Source: UBA9620 sp965220695
GTDB lineage: Bacteria > Acidobacteriota > Vicinamibacteria > Vicinamibacterales > UBA8438
Direction of reading: 5' to 3'
Length of the DNA stretch: 64,000 nt
Assembly (NCBI GenBank): GCA_965220695.1
Contig: OZ244838.1
Location: 3,534,001 to 3,598,000 of the forward strand
Shown here piece by piece: positions 11,783 to 20,900 of this stretch. The notes under the pieces are model-generated. The model worked only from the letters and a program-made list of their open reading frames with translations, searched no databases and was not told where the DNA came from. The stretch's first letter is position 1, and the number at the start of each line of letters is the position of its first letter. The position numbers and the translations under genes were made by a program.

Positions 11783-13033
11783 TCACGACTTTTTTTCAGC
11801 CGACGGCGAGCAACGAACCCGAACCACCCGGCGCTTGCCCACCTGCAGCACGAACGGCGGCGCCGTGGAGGCGACCCGCCAGCGCCGATCGGTCACGCGC
11901 TGGCCGTCGATCCGGACGCTGCCCTGCTCGATCAGTCGGGTGGCGGCGCTGTTCGACTCGGCGAACCCGACACTGACGATCGCGCCGGCCAGTGGGGTGC
12001 CTGCCGGCGGTATGGCCACCAACCGTTCCACCAACTCCGAAGGCAGCGCCCCCGCGGCAAACCGGCGCTCGAACTCCTGCTCGGCAGCCTCTGCTGCGCC
12101 GGCCGAGTGAAAGTCGGTCACGATGCGGCGCCCGAGGTCGAGCTTGGCCCGCTTGGGATGCAGGTTTCCAGCCGCCACCCGGGTGCGCAGCGCCTCGATC
12201 TCCGGCGTCGACAGATCGGTCAGCAACTCGTAGTAGCTCCACATCAGATCGTCAGACACGGACATGACTTTCCCGAACATGTTGTCGGGCGGCTCGGTGA
12301 TGCCGATATGGTTGGCGGCCGATTTCGACATCTTCTCGACGCCGTCGAGCCCGATCAGCAGCGGCGTGGTCATGACCACCTGCGGCGGCAGTCCGAACGC
12401 CGGCATGATGTCGCGCCCCACGTTCAGGTTGAAGAGCTGGTCGGCGCCCCCGAGTTCGACATCCACCTTCAAACTGACGGAATCGTATGCCTGCGCCAGC
12501 GGGTACAGAAACTCGTGGATGGCAATCGGCCGCCTGTTGTCGTAGCGCTGGCGAAATTCGCGGCGTTCGAGCATCTGCGCCACGTTGTAGCGCGCCGCCA
12601 ATCGGATCCACTCTTCGCTGGCAAGCGCACCCAGCCATCGGCTGTTGAATTCGATCACCGTCAGGTCGGGGTCAAGCAACGTGAACACCTGCCGCTTGTA
12701 GGTCTCAGCGTTGGCGTCGACCTCCTCCCGGGTCAGCGGCGGACGCGTCTTCGACCTGCCGGTGGGGTCGCCGATCAGGCCGGTAAAGTCGCCGATCAGG
12801 AAAATGACGGTGTGGCCCAGGTCCTGAAAGTGCTTCATCTTGCGAATCAGGACGGTGTGCCCGAGATGCAGATCGGGCGCCGTGGGATCGAAGCCCACCT
12901 TGATCACCAACGGCTGGCCCGACTGGGCGGCGCCTGTCAGTCTGGATCGAAGCTCGGATGCGCGGACGACGTCCACGCATCCCTTCGTCAGATATGCAAG
13001 CTGCTCTGGAACGGCCCCCGGACGCGCAGACAT
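11783..13033 (-). CDS. tyrS: Tyrosyl-tRNA synthetase
   Basis: 416 aa class I synthetase that charges tRNA-Tyr in the cytoplasm. The HIGH-type motif is HLGH at residues 56-59 and the second signature is KMSKS at 234-238, both intact. The C-terminal 65 residues form an S4-like RNA-binding domain (ESNSAATRLIEQGSVRIDGQ). The KMSKS form and overall layout suit the TyrZ-like subgroup. Last gene of the purine-synthesis run, 45 nt after purN; its stop is followed by the rRNA promoter region. Confidence 0.95.
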   Translation of the reverse strand: MSARPGAVPEQLAYLTKGCVDVVRASELRSRLTGAAQSGQPLVIKVGFDPTAPDLHLGHTVLIRKMKHFQDLGHTVIFLIGDFTGLIGDPTGRSKTRPPLTREEVDANAETYKRQVFTLLDPDLTVIEFNSRWLGALASEEWIRLAARYNVAQMLERREFRQRYDNRRPIAIHEFLYPLAQAYDSVSLKVDVELGGADQLFNLNVGRDIMPAFGLPPQVVMTTPLLIGLDGVEKMSKSAANHIGITEPPDNMFGKVMSVSDDLMWSYYELLTDLSTPEIEALRTRVAAGNLHPKRAKLDLGRRIVTDFHSAGAAEAAEQEFERRFAAGALPSELVERLVAIPPAGTPLAGAIVSVGFAESNSAATRLIEQGSVRIDGQRVTDRRWRVASTAPPFVLQVGKRRVVRVRCSPSAEKKS

Positions 13034-13078
13034 CGGATCAGTGTACCCGAGAACCGTCGGGTCAGGCGCCCGCGGAAA

Positions 13079-13690
13079 TCAGCGGCGGAGAAAGCGGCGA
13101 CCCTCGACTCGCCACCCCCCGTCGAGCACGATCGCGATCGCCTGCGGATAGATACGGTGCTCTTTGGTAAGAATCCGTGCGGCCAGCACGTCCGGCGTGT
13201 CGGCGTCGTCGAGCGGCACGGCCGCTTGCAGCACGATGGGGCCGGCGTCCAGATCCCTGGTCACGATATGCACGGTCGCGCCGGCCACCTTGACCCCGTG
13301 TTCCCAGGCCTGTCGTTGACCGTGAAGACCAGGGAACGCCGGCAGCAACGAGGGGTGTACGTTGAGGATGCGATTGGGAAACGCCTCGACGCACCTGGCG
13401 CCGAGCAGACGCATGAACCCGGCCAGGCAGACCAGTCGGACCTTGTAACGTTCCAGGGTCGCCACCAGCGCGTCGTCGTACTCGTCGCGCGATGCATATC
13501 GCGTGTGATCGAGGACCACGGTGTCGATACCGGCCCCGCGCGCACGCGCCAACCCCGCCGCGTCCTTCCGGTTGGAAATCACCACCACGATGGTCGCGTC
13601 GAGCCGGCCGGACGCGATCGCGTCGATGATCGCCTGCAGGTTGCTGCCGCGTCCCGAGATAAGGACGCCCAGCCGCCGGTCGTCAGTCAT
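13079..13690 (-). CDS. purN: Phosphoribosylglycinamide formyltransferase
   Basis: 203 aa. Transfers the formyl group of 10-formyl-THF to GAR in step 3 of purine synthesis. The N-terminus RLGVLISGRGSNLQAIIDAI is the phosphate-binding loop. The catalytic segment ILNVHPSLLPAFPGLHGQRQA contains the conserved Asn-His, and HIVTRDLDAGPIVLQAAVP carries the catalytic Asp region. The gene starts 6 nt after purM ends. Confidence 0.96.
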   Translation of the reverse strand: MTDDRRLGVLISGRGSNLQAIIDAIASGRLDATIVVVISNRKDAAGLARARGAGIDTVVLDHTRYASRDEYDDALVATLERYKVRLVCLAGFMRLLGARCVEAFPNRILNVHPSLLPAFPGLHGQRQAWEHGVKVAGATVHIVTRDLDAGPIVLQAAVPLDDADTPDVLAARILTKEHRIYPQAIAIVLDGGWRVEGRRFLRR

Positions 13691-13696
13691 CGCGCA

Positions 13697-14785
13697 TCAC
13701 ACGTATCTCACCTCGCCATCGCCGGTCGTGACCTCCCCGATGACGCTCGCGCCAGTCTCGCCCTCGCGCTCGAATGCCGCGAGCAGCGACGTTGCGTCTC
13801 CCGGCTCGCACACGACCGCCATGCCGATCCCCATGTTGAACGTCCGGAACGCTTCCCTGGCGGGCAGCGCGGCATGCCTCTGCAGGAAGCTGAACACTGG
13901 CGGCGGCGACCAGGCGCCGCGGTCGATCGTGACCGCCGCGCCATCCGGCAACACACGCGGCAGATTCTCGGTCAACCCCCCGCCGGTGATGTGAGCCAGC
14001 CCCTTGATCACGCCCGGACGGTCCGCCAGTACGGGACCGAGCAACCGCAGGTAGGACCGGTGAGGCCGCAGCAGCACGTCGCCAACGGCGCCGTCCAGCC
14101 CCTCGGGGCACGAGTCTGGCGTCAATCCGAGCTTCTCGAACACGATATGCCGGGCCAGCGAATACCCGTTCGTATGCAATCCGCTCGAACGCAGTCCTAC
14201 GATCAGGTCGCCCGGCCGGATACGACGACCGTCAATCAGCCGCGGCCGATCCACCAGACCGACGACGAACCCGGCCAGGTCGTACTCACCGTCAGCATAG
14301 AAACCAGGCATTTCGGCGGTCTCGCCGCCCAGCAGCGCGCATCCGTTCGCCCTGCAGGCTCGGGCCAGTCCCTCCACGACCTCGGCAGTCACCGCCGGCG
14401 CCAGACGCCCAATCGCGAAATAGTCCAGAAAGAAGAGCGGCGCCGCACCCTGCACCAGAATATCGTTGACGCAGTGGTTCACCAGATCGATGCCGACCGA
14501 ATCGTGACGGCCGGTGCGAAAAGCGACTTTCAGCTTGGTCCCGACGCCGTCGGCACTGGACACGAGCACCGGGTCGCTCATGCCGGTCACGTTCGGCCGG
14601 AACAGTCCGCCGAAGCTGCCGATGTCTGACAGCACCCCGGCGGTGAAGGTGCCGCGGGCGAGCTTGCGAATGCGCCGCACCGCTTCGTTGCCGGCGTCGA
14701 TGTCGACGCCGGCCGACTTGTAGTCGACCGCTGCTGCCGACGCCCGGCGCTCGTCGGCGCCCTCGACCGGTCCGGACTCAGCCAT
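13697..14785 (-). CDS. purM: Phosphoribosylformylglycinamidine cyclo-ligase (AIR synthetase)
   Basis: 362 aa. ATP-dependent cyclisation of FGAM to AIR, step 5 of purine synthesis. Family landmarks are YKSAGVDIDAGNEAV, VLVSSADGVGTKLKVA, DLVNHCVNDILVQGAAP and LLGGETAEMPGFY. Its ATG overlaps the stop of the upstream HEAT-repeat gene by one nt (TGATG), so translation is coupled. Length is normal for the family (about 340-360 aa). Confidence 0.96.
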   Translation of the reverse strand: MAESGPVEGADERRASAAAVDYKSAGVDIDAGNEAVRRIRKLARGTFTAGVLSDIGSFGGLFRPNVTGMSDPVLVSSADGVGTKLKVAFRTGRHDSVGIDLVNHCVNDILVQGAAPLFFLDYFAIGRLAPAVTAEVVEGLARACRANGCALLGGETAEMPGFYADGEYDLAGFVVGLVDRPRLIDGRRIRPGDLIVGLRSSGLHTNGYSLARHIVFEKLGLTPDSCPEGLDGAVGDVLLRPHRSYLRLLGPVLADRPGVIKGLAHITGGGLTENLPRVLPDGAAVTIDRGAWSPPPVFSFLQRHAALPAREAFRTFNMGIGMAVVCEPGDATSLLAAFEREGETGASVIGEVTTGDGEVRYV

Positions 14786-15942
14786 CAGAACTCGAGCACC
14801 TTGAGCAGCTCGTCCATGACCTGCCGCGGCCGGGACCCCGCCGCCGCCGCCCAGAAGCCGGTGCGGACGGTCATGAAGAATCGCTCCTCTTCAAGGTCTT
14901 CGTCGAGCATGTCGAAGCCATCGCGCAGCACCAGTGCGGCCGCGGGCAAGTCGGCCCCGGTTTCCAGGTGGCGCAGCACCGTTGCCGGGTGCCGCATGGC
15001 CAGCGTGCCCAGCACGAGCGCCAGGGCATCGCGCGCGGCTGGTTCGGCGGTGATCGCCACATCGAACAGCGCCTGCATCGCCTCGGCATCGCCGGTAGAC
15101 GCGAGCACCCCCAACCCGGCCGCCGCCGAGCGCAGGAGATCGATCTGGTCGCCTGCGGCAGCCGCGTATCGCAACGAGTCGGACACGAACCTGACATGCT
15201 GGTCGCGATCCGTCCCCAGTGCCGCCACGGCGGCTGACACCATCGGTTCCAGCTCGGGGTCGACACCCTGGAGCGCCGCAACGGTCCGGAGGGCGCGCGC
15301 ATCGCCAATCCTGGCCAGCGCGAGCAGCGCATCGTCCTGCAGGGGTCCCGCCTCCATGGCAATCCGCATCAGCGGATCGAGCGCGTAGTCGGCGCCGCGG
15401 TCCCCGAGCGCCTCGATCACGGCGCCGCGAAAGAAGTCGACCCCGCGATCGATGTCAGAGACGAGTCGTTGACGAATCTGCGGATCGCCGTCGTGGGCCG
15501 CGAGCGCGCGAATCAGGGCCGGTCGCACGAACTCCGAGGTCTCGATCTCGAGGGCCTCGAGCAAGCGGGCCGCCATACCGGCGTCCGGGGCATGCTCGAA
15601 GTACCCGTAGGCCACCGCCCGCAACCGATCGTTCGGGTCATCGAGCACTTCGCGCACCGCCGTTCTGGCCTCCAGTCCTCCGAAGCCGACCAGCAGCACA
15701 AGGGCGCGGAACCGGACGTACCCATCGTCGTGGTCCCGCACCGCGGCCGCCAGCGCAGGTCTGGCCTGCTCGACGGGAGTGCGCCGCACGATGCTGCTGG
15801 CGGCGGTGCGGGTGGCATAGTCGAAGTCGCCGAGTTCATCGATGGCGCTCCGCAGCACCTGCTCGTCCAGCGGCGGCGGCTGCACCTCGCCGAACAGCAG
15901 CGCCGCGCTCAGCCCGCCGATGGCCACGAGCGGCGCCGTCAT
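14785..15942 (-). CDS. HEAT-repeat protein embedded in the purine operon
   Basis: 385 aa of mostly alpha-helical repeats of about 30-35 residues with HEAT-like spacing (e.g. VRFRALVLLVGFGGLEARTAV, LRAVAYGYFEHAP, VRPALIRALAAHDGDP). A short hydrophobic start (MTAPLVAIGGLSAALLFG) could be a signal or anchor segment. No catalytic motif is visible. Its start overlaps the purF stop by 4 bp (ATGA) and its stop overlaps the purM start by 1 nt, so it is made together with the purine enzymes. HEAT proteins usually act as scaffolds; a role in organising purine enzymes is only an inference. Confidence 0.85.
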   Translation of the reverse strand: MTAPLVAIGGLSAALLFGEVQPPPLDEQVLRSAIDELGDFDYATRTAASSIVRRTPVEQARPALAAAVRDHDDGYVRFRALVLLVGFGGLEARTAVREVLDDPNDRLRAVAYGYFEHAPDAGMAARLLEALEIETSEFVRPALIRALAAHDGDPQIRQRLVSDIDRGVDFFRGAVIEALGDRGADYALDPLMRIAMEAGPLQDDALLALARIGDARALRTVAALQGVDPELEPMVSAAVAALGTDRDQHVRFVSDSLRYAAAAGDQIDLLRSAAAGLGVLASTGDAEAMQALFDVAITAEPAARDALALVLGTLAMRHPATVLRHLETGADLPAAALVLRDGFDMLDEDLEEERFFMTVRTGFWAAAAGSRPRQVMDELLKVLEF

Positions 15943-17357
15943 CCCTGGTCACCAGGCAGCTTCAGCGCCATTTGCATGTACGCCTCGGCGTCCTTTGGCG
16001 CTTCGACCGGATATTCCCCGGTGTAGCAGGACGTGCAGTAGTCGCCGCTGCGGGGTCCCACCGCCTGCCGCAGCCCTTCCAGGCTCAGATAGGCGAGCGT
16101 GTCCGACTTCACGAACTCGCGGATCTCTTCGATGGTGTGCGTCGAACCGATCAGTTCGGACCGGCGCGGGGTATCTATCCCGTAGTAGCAGGGCGACACC
16201 GTCGGAGGACAACTCACGCGCATGTGAATCTCGCGGGCGCCCGCGGCACGAATCATGCCGACGATCTTGCGGCTTGTCGTGCCGCGCACAAGCGAGTCGT
16301 CCACCAGGATCACCCGCTTGTTCTCCAGAATGCTGCGAACCGGATTCAGCTTTACCCGGACCCGGAATCCGCGAATCTCCTGTTGCGGAGCGATGAAGGA
16401 CCGACCCACGTAGTGATTCCGGATGAGCCCCATCCGAATCGGCAACCCCGATTCTTCGGCGAACCCCACCGCCGCGCACATGCCCGAGTCGGGAATCGGC
16501 ACGACGACATCGGCGTCGACGGGCGCCTCGCGGGCCAGCAGCCGGCCGAGATTCGTACGCACCTCGTTCACGCTCGCGCCGAAGACCACGCTGTCCGGCC
16601 GCGCGAAGTAGACATGTTCGAAGACGCAATGAGACAGTTGCGCCGGCTGAAACGGCCGATACGAGCGCGCGCCGTCGCGCCCGATGACCAGCACCTCGCC
16701 CGGTTCCACGTCCCGCGTGTAGGTCGCCCCGATCAGGTCGAGCGCACAGGTCTCCGAGCAGACCACCGTCGCGTTGCCGAGCGTGCCGACGACCAGCGGG
16801 CGGAACCCGTGCGGATCCCGCACCGCGATCAGGTAATCCTTGGTAAGCAGTACGAGCGAGAACGCGCCGTGCACCTGCGCCACCGACTCGACGATGGCGT
16901 CCTGCGGCGAGGACTCCCGCGACCGCGCGTAGAGATGCAGCACGACCTCCGTGTCGCTGCTGGTCTGGAAGATGTGCCCCTGCCCCACCAGATAGGAACG
17001 CAACTCGGTCGCGTTGATGATGTTGCCGTTGTGGCACAGGGCGATCTCGCCGTGCACGCAATCGATCAGAATCGGCTGCGCGTTGACGATGCAGCTATCG
17101 CCGGCGGTCGAATAGCGGACATGCCCGATGGCGGAATCGCCGACCATCGACGTCAGCGCGTCTTCATCGAACGCCTCCGACACCTGTCCCATGGCCCGGG
17201 TCAGTTGCAGGCGCCCCCCGTCGGTCGTGGCGATCCCGGCGCTCTCCTGCCCCCGGTGCTGCAGGGCGTACAGGCCGAGCTTCGTCAAGCCCGGCGCCTC
17301 GGGATGCCCATAGATGCCGAACACGCCGCATTCGTCCTTGAACTTGTCTTCGTCCAT
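15939..17357 (-). CDS. purF: Amidophosphoribosyltransferase
   Basis: 472 aa from ATG 17357 (MDEDKFKDE, then CGVFG). Catalyses the first committed step, PRPP plus glutamine to phosphoribosylamine. The short leader before CGVFG is the propeptide whose removal exposes the nucleophilic Cys. GLYALQHRGQESAGI and the CHNGNIINA segment are glutaminase-domain marks; RVILVDDSLVRGTTSRK is the PRPP-binding loop. Late Cys residues (GDYCTSCYTGEYPV) suggest the Fe-S-containing Bacillus-type enzyme. The 9-residue upstream extension is unlikely. Its stop overlaps the HEAT gene start. Confidence 0.96.
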   Translation of the reverse strand: MDEDKFKDECGVFGIYGHPEAPGLTKLGLYALQHRGQESAGIATTDGGRLQLTRAMGQVSEAFDEDALTSMVGDSAIGHVRYSTAGDSCIVNAQPILIDCVHGEIALCHNGNIINATELRSYLVGQGHIFQTSSDTEVVLHLYARSRESSPQDAIVESVAQVHGAFSLVLLTKDYLIAVRDPHGFRPLVVGTLGNATVVCSETCALDLIGATYTRDVEPGEVLVIGRDGARSYRPFQPAQLSHCVFEHVYFARPDSVVFGASVNEVRTNLGRLLAREAPVDADVVVPIPDSGMCAAVGFAEESGLPIRMGLIRNHYVGRSFIAPQQEIRGFRVRVKLNPVRSILENKRVILVDDSLVRGTTSRKIVGMIRAAGAREIHMRVSCPPTVSPCYYGIDTPRRSELIGSTHTIEEIREFVKSDTLAYLSLEGLRQAVGPRSGDYCTSCYTGEYPVEAPKDAEAYMQMALKLPGDQG

Positions 17358-17413
17358 GTCGACCGAGGGTCTCGCGACCCCCACCTCACATTGCCGGAAT
17401 CCGGCGGACCCGA

Positions 17414-19693
17414 TCAGACCGCGGCATCACCGATCGCTGTGGCGGACGCAACGGCGACCGCGGGCGGCGCGTCGAAGTGCCGTGCAAACCCGTGTCCCCA
17501 CGCCTGTTCAGCGGCATCCAGTCCTATCGCGGCGACAGTGACATCGGATACCGCGACACTGATACGGTCGCCTCCCGTCCGACCCACCACTGCCGCCGGC
17601 ACCCGCAGCGCCCGCGCGCGAGACAGCAGCCTCTCACGCGCAGCGCCGGCCGCGGACACGACGACGCGCGACGGCGCCTCACCGAACAGCAAACGCACGA
17701 CGCCGAACTTGTCATTCGGGTCCACTGTTCCGGCCAGATCGACCGCGGCCCCGATGCCGCCCGCCTCGATGCAGCATTCGGCCAGGGTCACCGCGAGACC
17801 GCCCTCGGCGCAGTCATGCGCCGAACCAATCCAGCGTGCCGCCGCGGCCTCCACGAGCAACGCCTGCAGTGCACGTTCGCGGTCCAGATCGACCGGGGCC
17901 GGACGACCGCGCACCAGGCCGTGCGCCATTTTCAGGTACTCGCTGCCGCCCAACGCCCCCGCTGCATCGCCGAGCAGCACGATGTCGAGATCGGGTGACG
18001 GGAACACCCGTGTCAGCACCCGGCTCACGTTATCGAGCAGGCCAACGACGCCCAGCACCGGGGTCGGATAGATCGCCAGTCCGTCGGTCTCGTTATAGAG
18101 ACTGACGTTGCCGCCGGTAATCGGAATATCGAGCGCCCGGCACGCCTCCGCGATGCCGTCCACGGCCTGGGCGAATTGCCACATGATCTCCGGCCGCTCC
18201 GGATTACCGAAATTGAGGCAGTTCGTGGCGCCGATCGGGGTGGCCCCGGCGCACGCGACATTCCGCGCCGCCTCGCTGACGGCCAGCCGGCCTCCCTCGG
18301 CGGGATCGAGATAACAGTGACGACCGTTCCCATCGACCGAGAACACCAGTGCGCGATCGGTGCCCTTGATCCGCACGACCCCGGCCCCAAGCCCAGGCAG
18401 CACCACGGTATTCGTGCGAACCATGTGGTCGTATTGCCGATACACCCAGCGCTTGCTGGCGATCACCGGTGTCGACAACAGGTCGAGCCACACCTGGTCC
18501 AGATCGGTGGGAGCCGGAACCGCCGAGAGATCGAGCTGCTGCGCGGCGTCGAGCGCCGCGGGCCGTTCGGTCGGCCGGTCATAGAGGGGGGCGCCGTCGG
18601 CCAGCGCCCGATTCGAGATCTCGGCCACCACCTCGCCGTGATTCCGAATCCGCAGCAGACCGTCGCCGGTCACCTCCCCGATACGGACCGCGTGCAGATC
18701 CCACTTTTCGAAGACCTGCTCCACCTCAGCCTCGCGACCGCGCGTCGCCACCAGCAGCATCCGTTCCTGAGATTCCGACAACATGATCTCGTACGGCGTC
18801 ATGCCGGTCTCGCGCTGCGGCACGAGCGACACATCGATGTCTATCCCGGCGTCGCCGCGCGCGGCCATCTCGCAGGTCGAACAGGTCAACCCCGCCGCAC
18901 CCATGTCCTGGATACCGACCAGCGCATCACTCTGCAGCACCTCGAGACAGGCCTCGAGCAGCAGCTTCTCCATGAACGGATCGCCCACCTGCACCGCAGG
19001 TCGCTGCTCCGCCGAATGCTCGTCGAATTCGGCCGAGGCCATCGTGGCGCCGTGAATGCCATCGCGCCCGGTCTTCGCGCCGACGTAGTACACCGGATTC
19101 CCGGCGCCGGACGCGAGCCCCTTGGCGAGCCGGTCTGCCCTGGCGACGCCAAGACAGAACACGTTCACCAGCGGATTGCCGGCATACCCCGGCTCGAATG
19201 CGATCTCGCCGCCCACGGTCGGAATGCCGATGCTGTTGCCGTAGCCGGCAATGCCCGCCACGACGCCGTCGACGATTCGTCTGGTCTCGGGGTTCTCGAG
19301 CTGGCCGAACCTGAGCGAGTTCAGCAGGGCAATCGGGCGCGCACCCATCGTGAAGATGTCACGAATGATCCCGCCGACGCCGGTCGCCGCGCCTTGATAG
19401 GGCTCGATGAACGATGGGTGATTGTGCGATTCGATCTTGAACACGGCGGTCAGGCCATCGCCGATGTCGACCGCACCGGCGTTCTCGCCAGGCCCCTGCA
19501 CGACCCGCGGACCACGGGTGGGGAACCGGCGCAGATGCAATCGCGAGCTCTTGTAGCTGCAATGCTCGGACCACATGACTGAGAATATCCCGAGCTCGGT
19601 GATCGTCGGCTCACGCCCGAGAATATCGATCAGCCGTCGATACTCGCCGGGGCTCAACCCGTGCGCGTCGATGGTCGCTCGCTCGATGGGCAT
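17414..19693 (-). CDS. purL: FGAM synthase subunit PurL (small, three-subunit type)
   Basis: 759 aa, the length of the short PurL that works with separate PurS and PurQ, both encoded just upstream. Converts FGAR to FGAM with ATP and ammonia supplied by PurQ. Landmarks: SVMWSEHCSYKSSR near residue 40, VFKIESHNHPSFIEPYQGAATGVGG, TVGGEIAFEPGY and the second-half GATNCLNFGNPERPE and ITGGNVSLYNE. Lies 36 nt after purQ and 56 nt before purF. Confidence 0.97.
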   Translation of the reverse strand: MPIERATIDAHGLSPGEYRRLIDILGREPTITELGIFSVMWSEHCSYKSSRLHLRRFPTRGPRVVQGPGENAGAVDIGDGLTAVFKIESHNHPSFIEPYQGAATGVGGIIRDIFTMGARPIALLNSLRFGQLENPETRRIVDGVVAGIAGYGNSIGIPTVGGEIAFEPGYAGNPLVNVFCLGVARADRLAKGLASGAGNPVYYVGAKTGRDGIHGATMASAEFDEHSAEQRPAVQVGDPFMEKLLLEACLEVLQSDALVGIQDMGAAGLTCSTCEMAARGDAGIDIDVSLVPQRETGMTPYEIMLSESQERMLLVATRGREAEVEQVFEKWDLHAVRIGEVTGDGLLRIRNHGEVVAEISNRALADGAPLYDRPTERPAALDAAQQLDLSAVPAPTDLDQVWLDLLSTPVIASKRWVYRQYDHMVRTNTVVLPGLGAGVVRIKGTDRALVFSVDGNGRHCYLDPAEGGRLAVSEAARNVACAGATPIGATNCLNFGNPERPEIMWQFAQAVDGIAEACRALDIPITGGNVSLYNETDGLAIYPTPVLGVVGLLDNVSRVLTRVFPSPDLDIVLLGDAAGALGGSEYLKMAHGLVRGRPAPVDLDRERALQALLVEAAAARWIGSAHDCAEGGLAVTLAECCIEAGGIGAAVDLAGTVDPNDKFGVVRLLFGEAPSRVVVSAAGAARERLLSRARALRVPAAVVGRTGGDRISVAVSDVTVAAIGLDAAEQAWGHGFARHFDAPPAVAVASATAIGDAAV

Positions 19694-19729
19694 GGAGAAT
19701 TCGCCAAGCCTTCTTCGTTTGCAATTTCG

Positions 19730-20434
19730 TCACGCGGCGCCGGCAGAAACAATTGCGCCAACGACCGACTCCAGCACGACGCGGCCGTCCGCACTCCCGA
19801 GCATCGACTCGCAGGCGCGCTCGGGATGCGGCATCAGACCCACGACGTTCCGTCCCCGATTGCAGATCCCCGCGATGGCCCGGGTGGACCCGTTGGGATT
19901 GCACTCCACAGAGAGCGATCCATCCGCGCCGCAATAACGAAAAACTACCTGCCGATTCGCTTCGAGCGCCGCGATCGTGTCGGGCGCGGCATGGTAGTTG
20001 CCCTCGCCGTGTGCAATCGGCAGCGACAACACCTGCCCTGACCTGGCGCCGGAAGTAAACGGAGTGTCGGTCTGCTCGACCCGCACAGAGACATGCTGGC
20101 AGAGGAACTTCAGACTGTGGTTGCGCAGCAACGCGCCCTCCAGCAGTCCGGCCTCGACGAGTACCTGAAACCCGTTGCAGATGCCGATGACCGGCCCGCC
20201 CGCGTTCGCGAACTCGCGAATCGGCGCCATGATCGGTGAAAAACGAGCGATCGCGCCCGTGCGCAGGTAGTCACCGTACGAGAAGCCACCCGGCAGGATG
20301 ACCGCATCGGCGCACCGCAAGTCGGTGTCCTTGTGCCAAATGAACTCTGCCTGCTGCCCCAGGACGTGCTTCGCGGCGTGATAGGCGTCGTGATCGCAGT
20401 TGGAGCCGGGAAACACGACGATCGCGAACTTCAT
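19730..20434 (-). CDS. purQ: FGAM synthase glutaminase subunit PurQ
   Basis: 234 aa from ATG 20434 (MKFAIVVFPGSNCD). A longer in-frame reading overlaps purS and is rejected. Class I glutamine amidotransferase: nucleophile Cys in GPVIGICNGFQVLVEAG, oxyanion region LPGGFSYGDYLR, and catalytic His/Glu in MPHPERA. Provides ammonia to PurL. It begins 20 nt after purS. Confidence 0.96.
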   Translation of the reverse strand: MKFAIVVFPGSNCDHDAYHAAKHVLGQQAEFIWHKDTDLRCADAVILPGGFSYGDYLRTGAIARFSPIMAPIREFANAGGPVIGICNGFQVLVEAGLLEGALLRNHSLKFLCQHVSVRVEQTDTPFTSGARSGQVLSLPIAHGEGNYHAAPDTIAALEANRQVVFRYCGADGSLSVECNPNGSTRAIAGICNRGRNVVGLMPHPERACESMLGSADGRVVLESVVGAIVSAGAA

Positions 20435-20453
20435 CGGCGAGCACCCCCTCCCA

Positions 20454-20717
20454 TTACCGCGGCTCCCCGCCACGGTCTCCGTCGACCTCCACGCGGTAGC
20501 CCTCGATGACCGGATTGGCCAGCAGCTTGTCGGCGACTTCGGCCACCGTCGTCCGCGCGTCGTCGGCCGAACGGGCCTCGACCTCGAGCTCGAAGTACTT
20601 GCCCTGCCTGACGTCCCGCACGGCGGTATAGCCCATCGACTGCAACGCATCCACGATTGTCCGCCCCTGCGGATCGAACACGGATGGCTTCAGGGTCACG
20701 AACACTCTGGTCTTCAC
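20454..20717 (-). CDS. purS: FGAM synthase subunit PurS
   Basis: 87 aa from GTG 20717 (VKTRVFVTLKPSVFDPQG), chosen because GGAGGAGG lies just upstream and the length fits PurS. An in-frame GTG at 20732 would add five residues. It bridges PurL and PurQ in the FGAM synthase complex. GRTIVDALQSMGYTAVRDVRQGKYFELE is typical. Its start lies about 20 nt from a repeat-element terminus that fills the gap to purB. Confidence 0.93.
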   Translation of the reverse strand: MKTRVFVTLKPSVFDPQGRTIVDALQSMGYTAVRDVRQGKYFELEVEARSADDARTTVAEVADKLLANPVIEGYRVEVDGDRGGEPR

Positions 20718-20735
20718 GCCTCCTCCGTTCACTGG

Positions 20736-20900
20736 CTAGCAGCCCGTGGCAAAAGCCCCGCTGCATTCGATCGACGCTGCATCCCGCTGCGCATCGTTGT
20801 TCATCGGTCAAATACTGCCGGTATTTTCCCTCTTCTCGCCTTGCTCAGCGGGCGCATCGCCGATCTCGGTGCAGCGCGGGGTTTCACCACGGGCTGTCAG
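20736..20900. repeat. Full-length TIR element (165 bp) between purB and purS
   Basis: Left terminus CTAGCAGCCCGTGGCAAAA and right terminus, read inward, CTGACAGCCCGTGGTGAAA. The interior aligns along its length with the reverse complement of the copy at 27746-27923 (shared words: GCCCCGCTGCATTCGATCG, GCATCCCGC, GTTGTTC/GTTGCTC, TCGGTCA, CGCCTTGC, GATCTCGGTGCA). It fills the whole purB-purS gap; the purB stop codon lies inside the right terminus. The purine operon transcript must read through it. Confidence 0.9.

Noticed and set aside
11750..14629. 959-aa plus-strand ORF
   Set aside because: Antisense shadow of tyrS, purN and purM in high-GC DNA; Arg/His/Gln-rich with no domain.
15219..18071. 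950-aa plus-strand ORF
   Set aside because: Antisense shadow over the HEAT gene, purF and purL.
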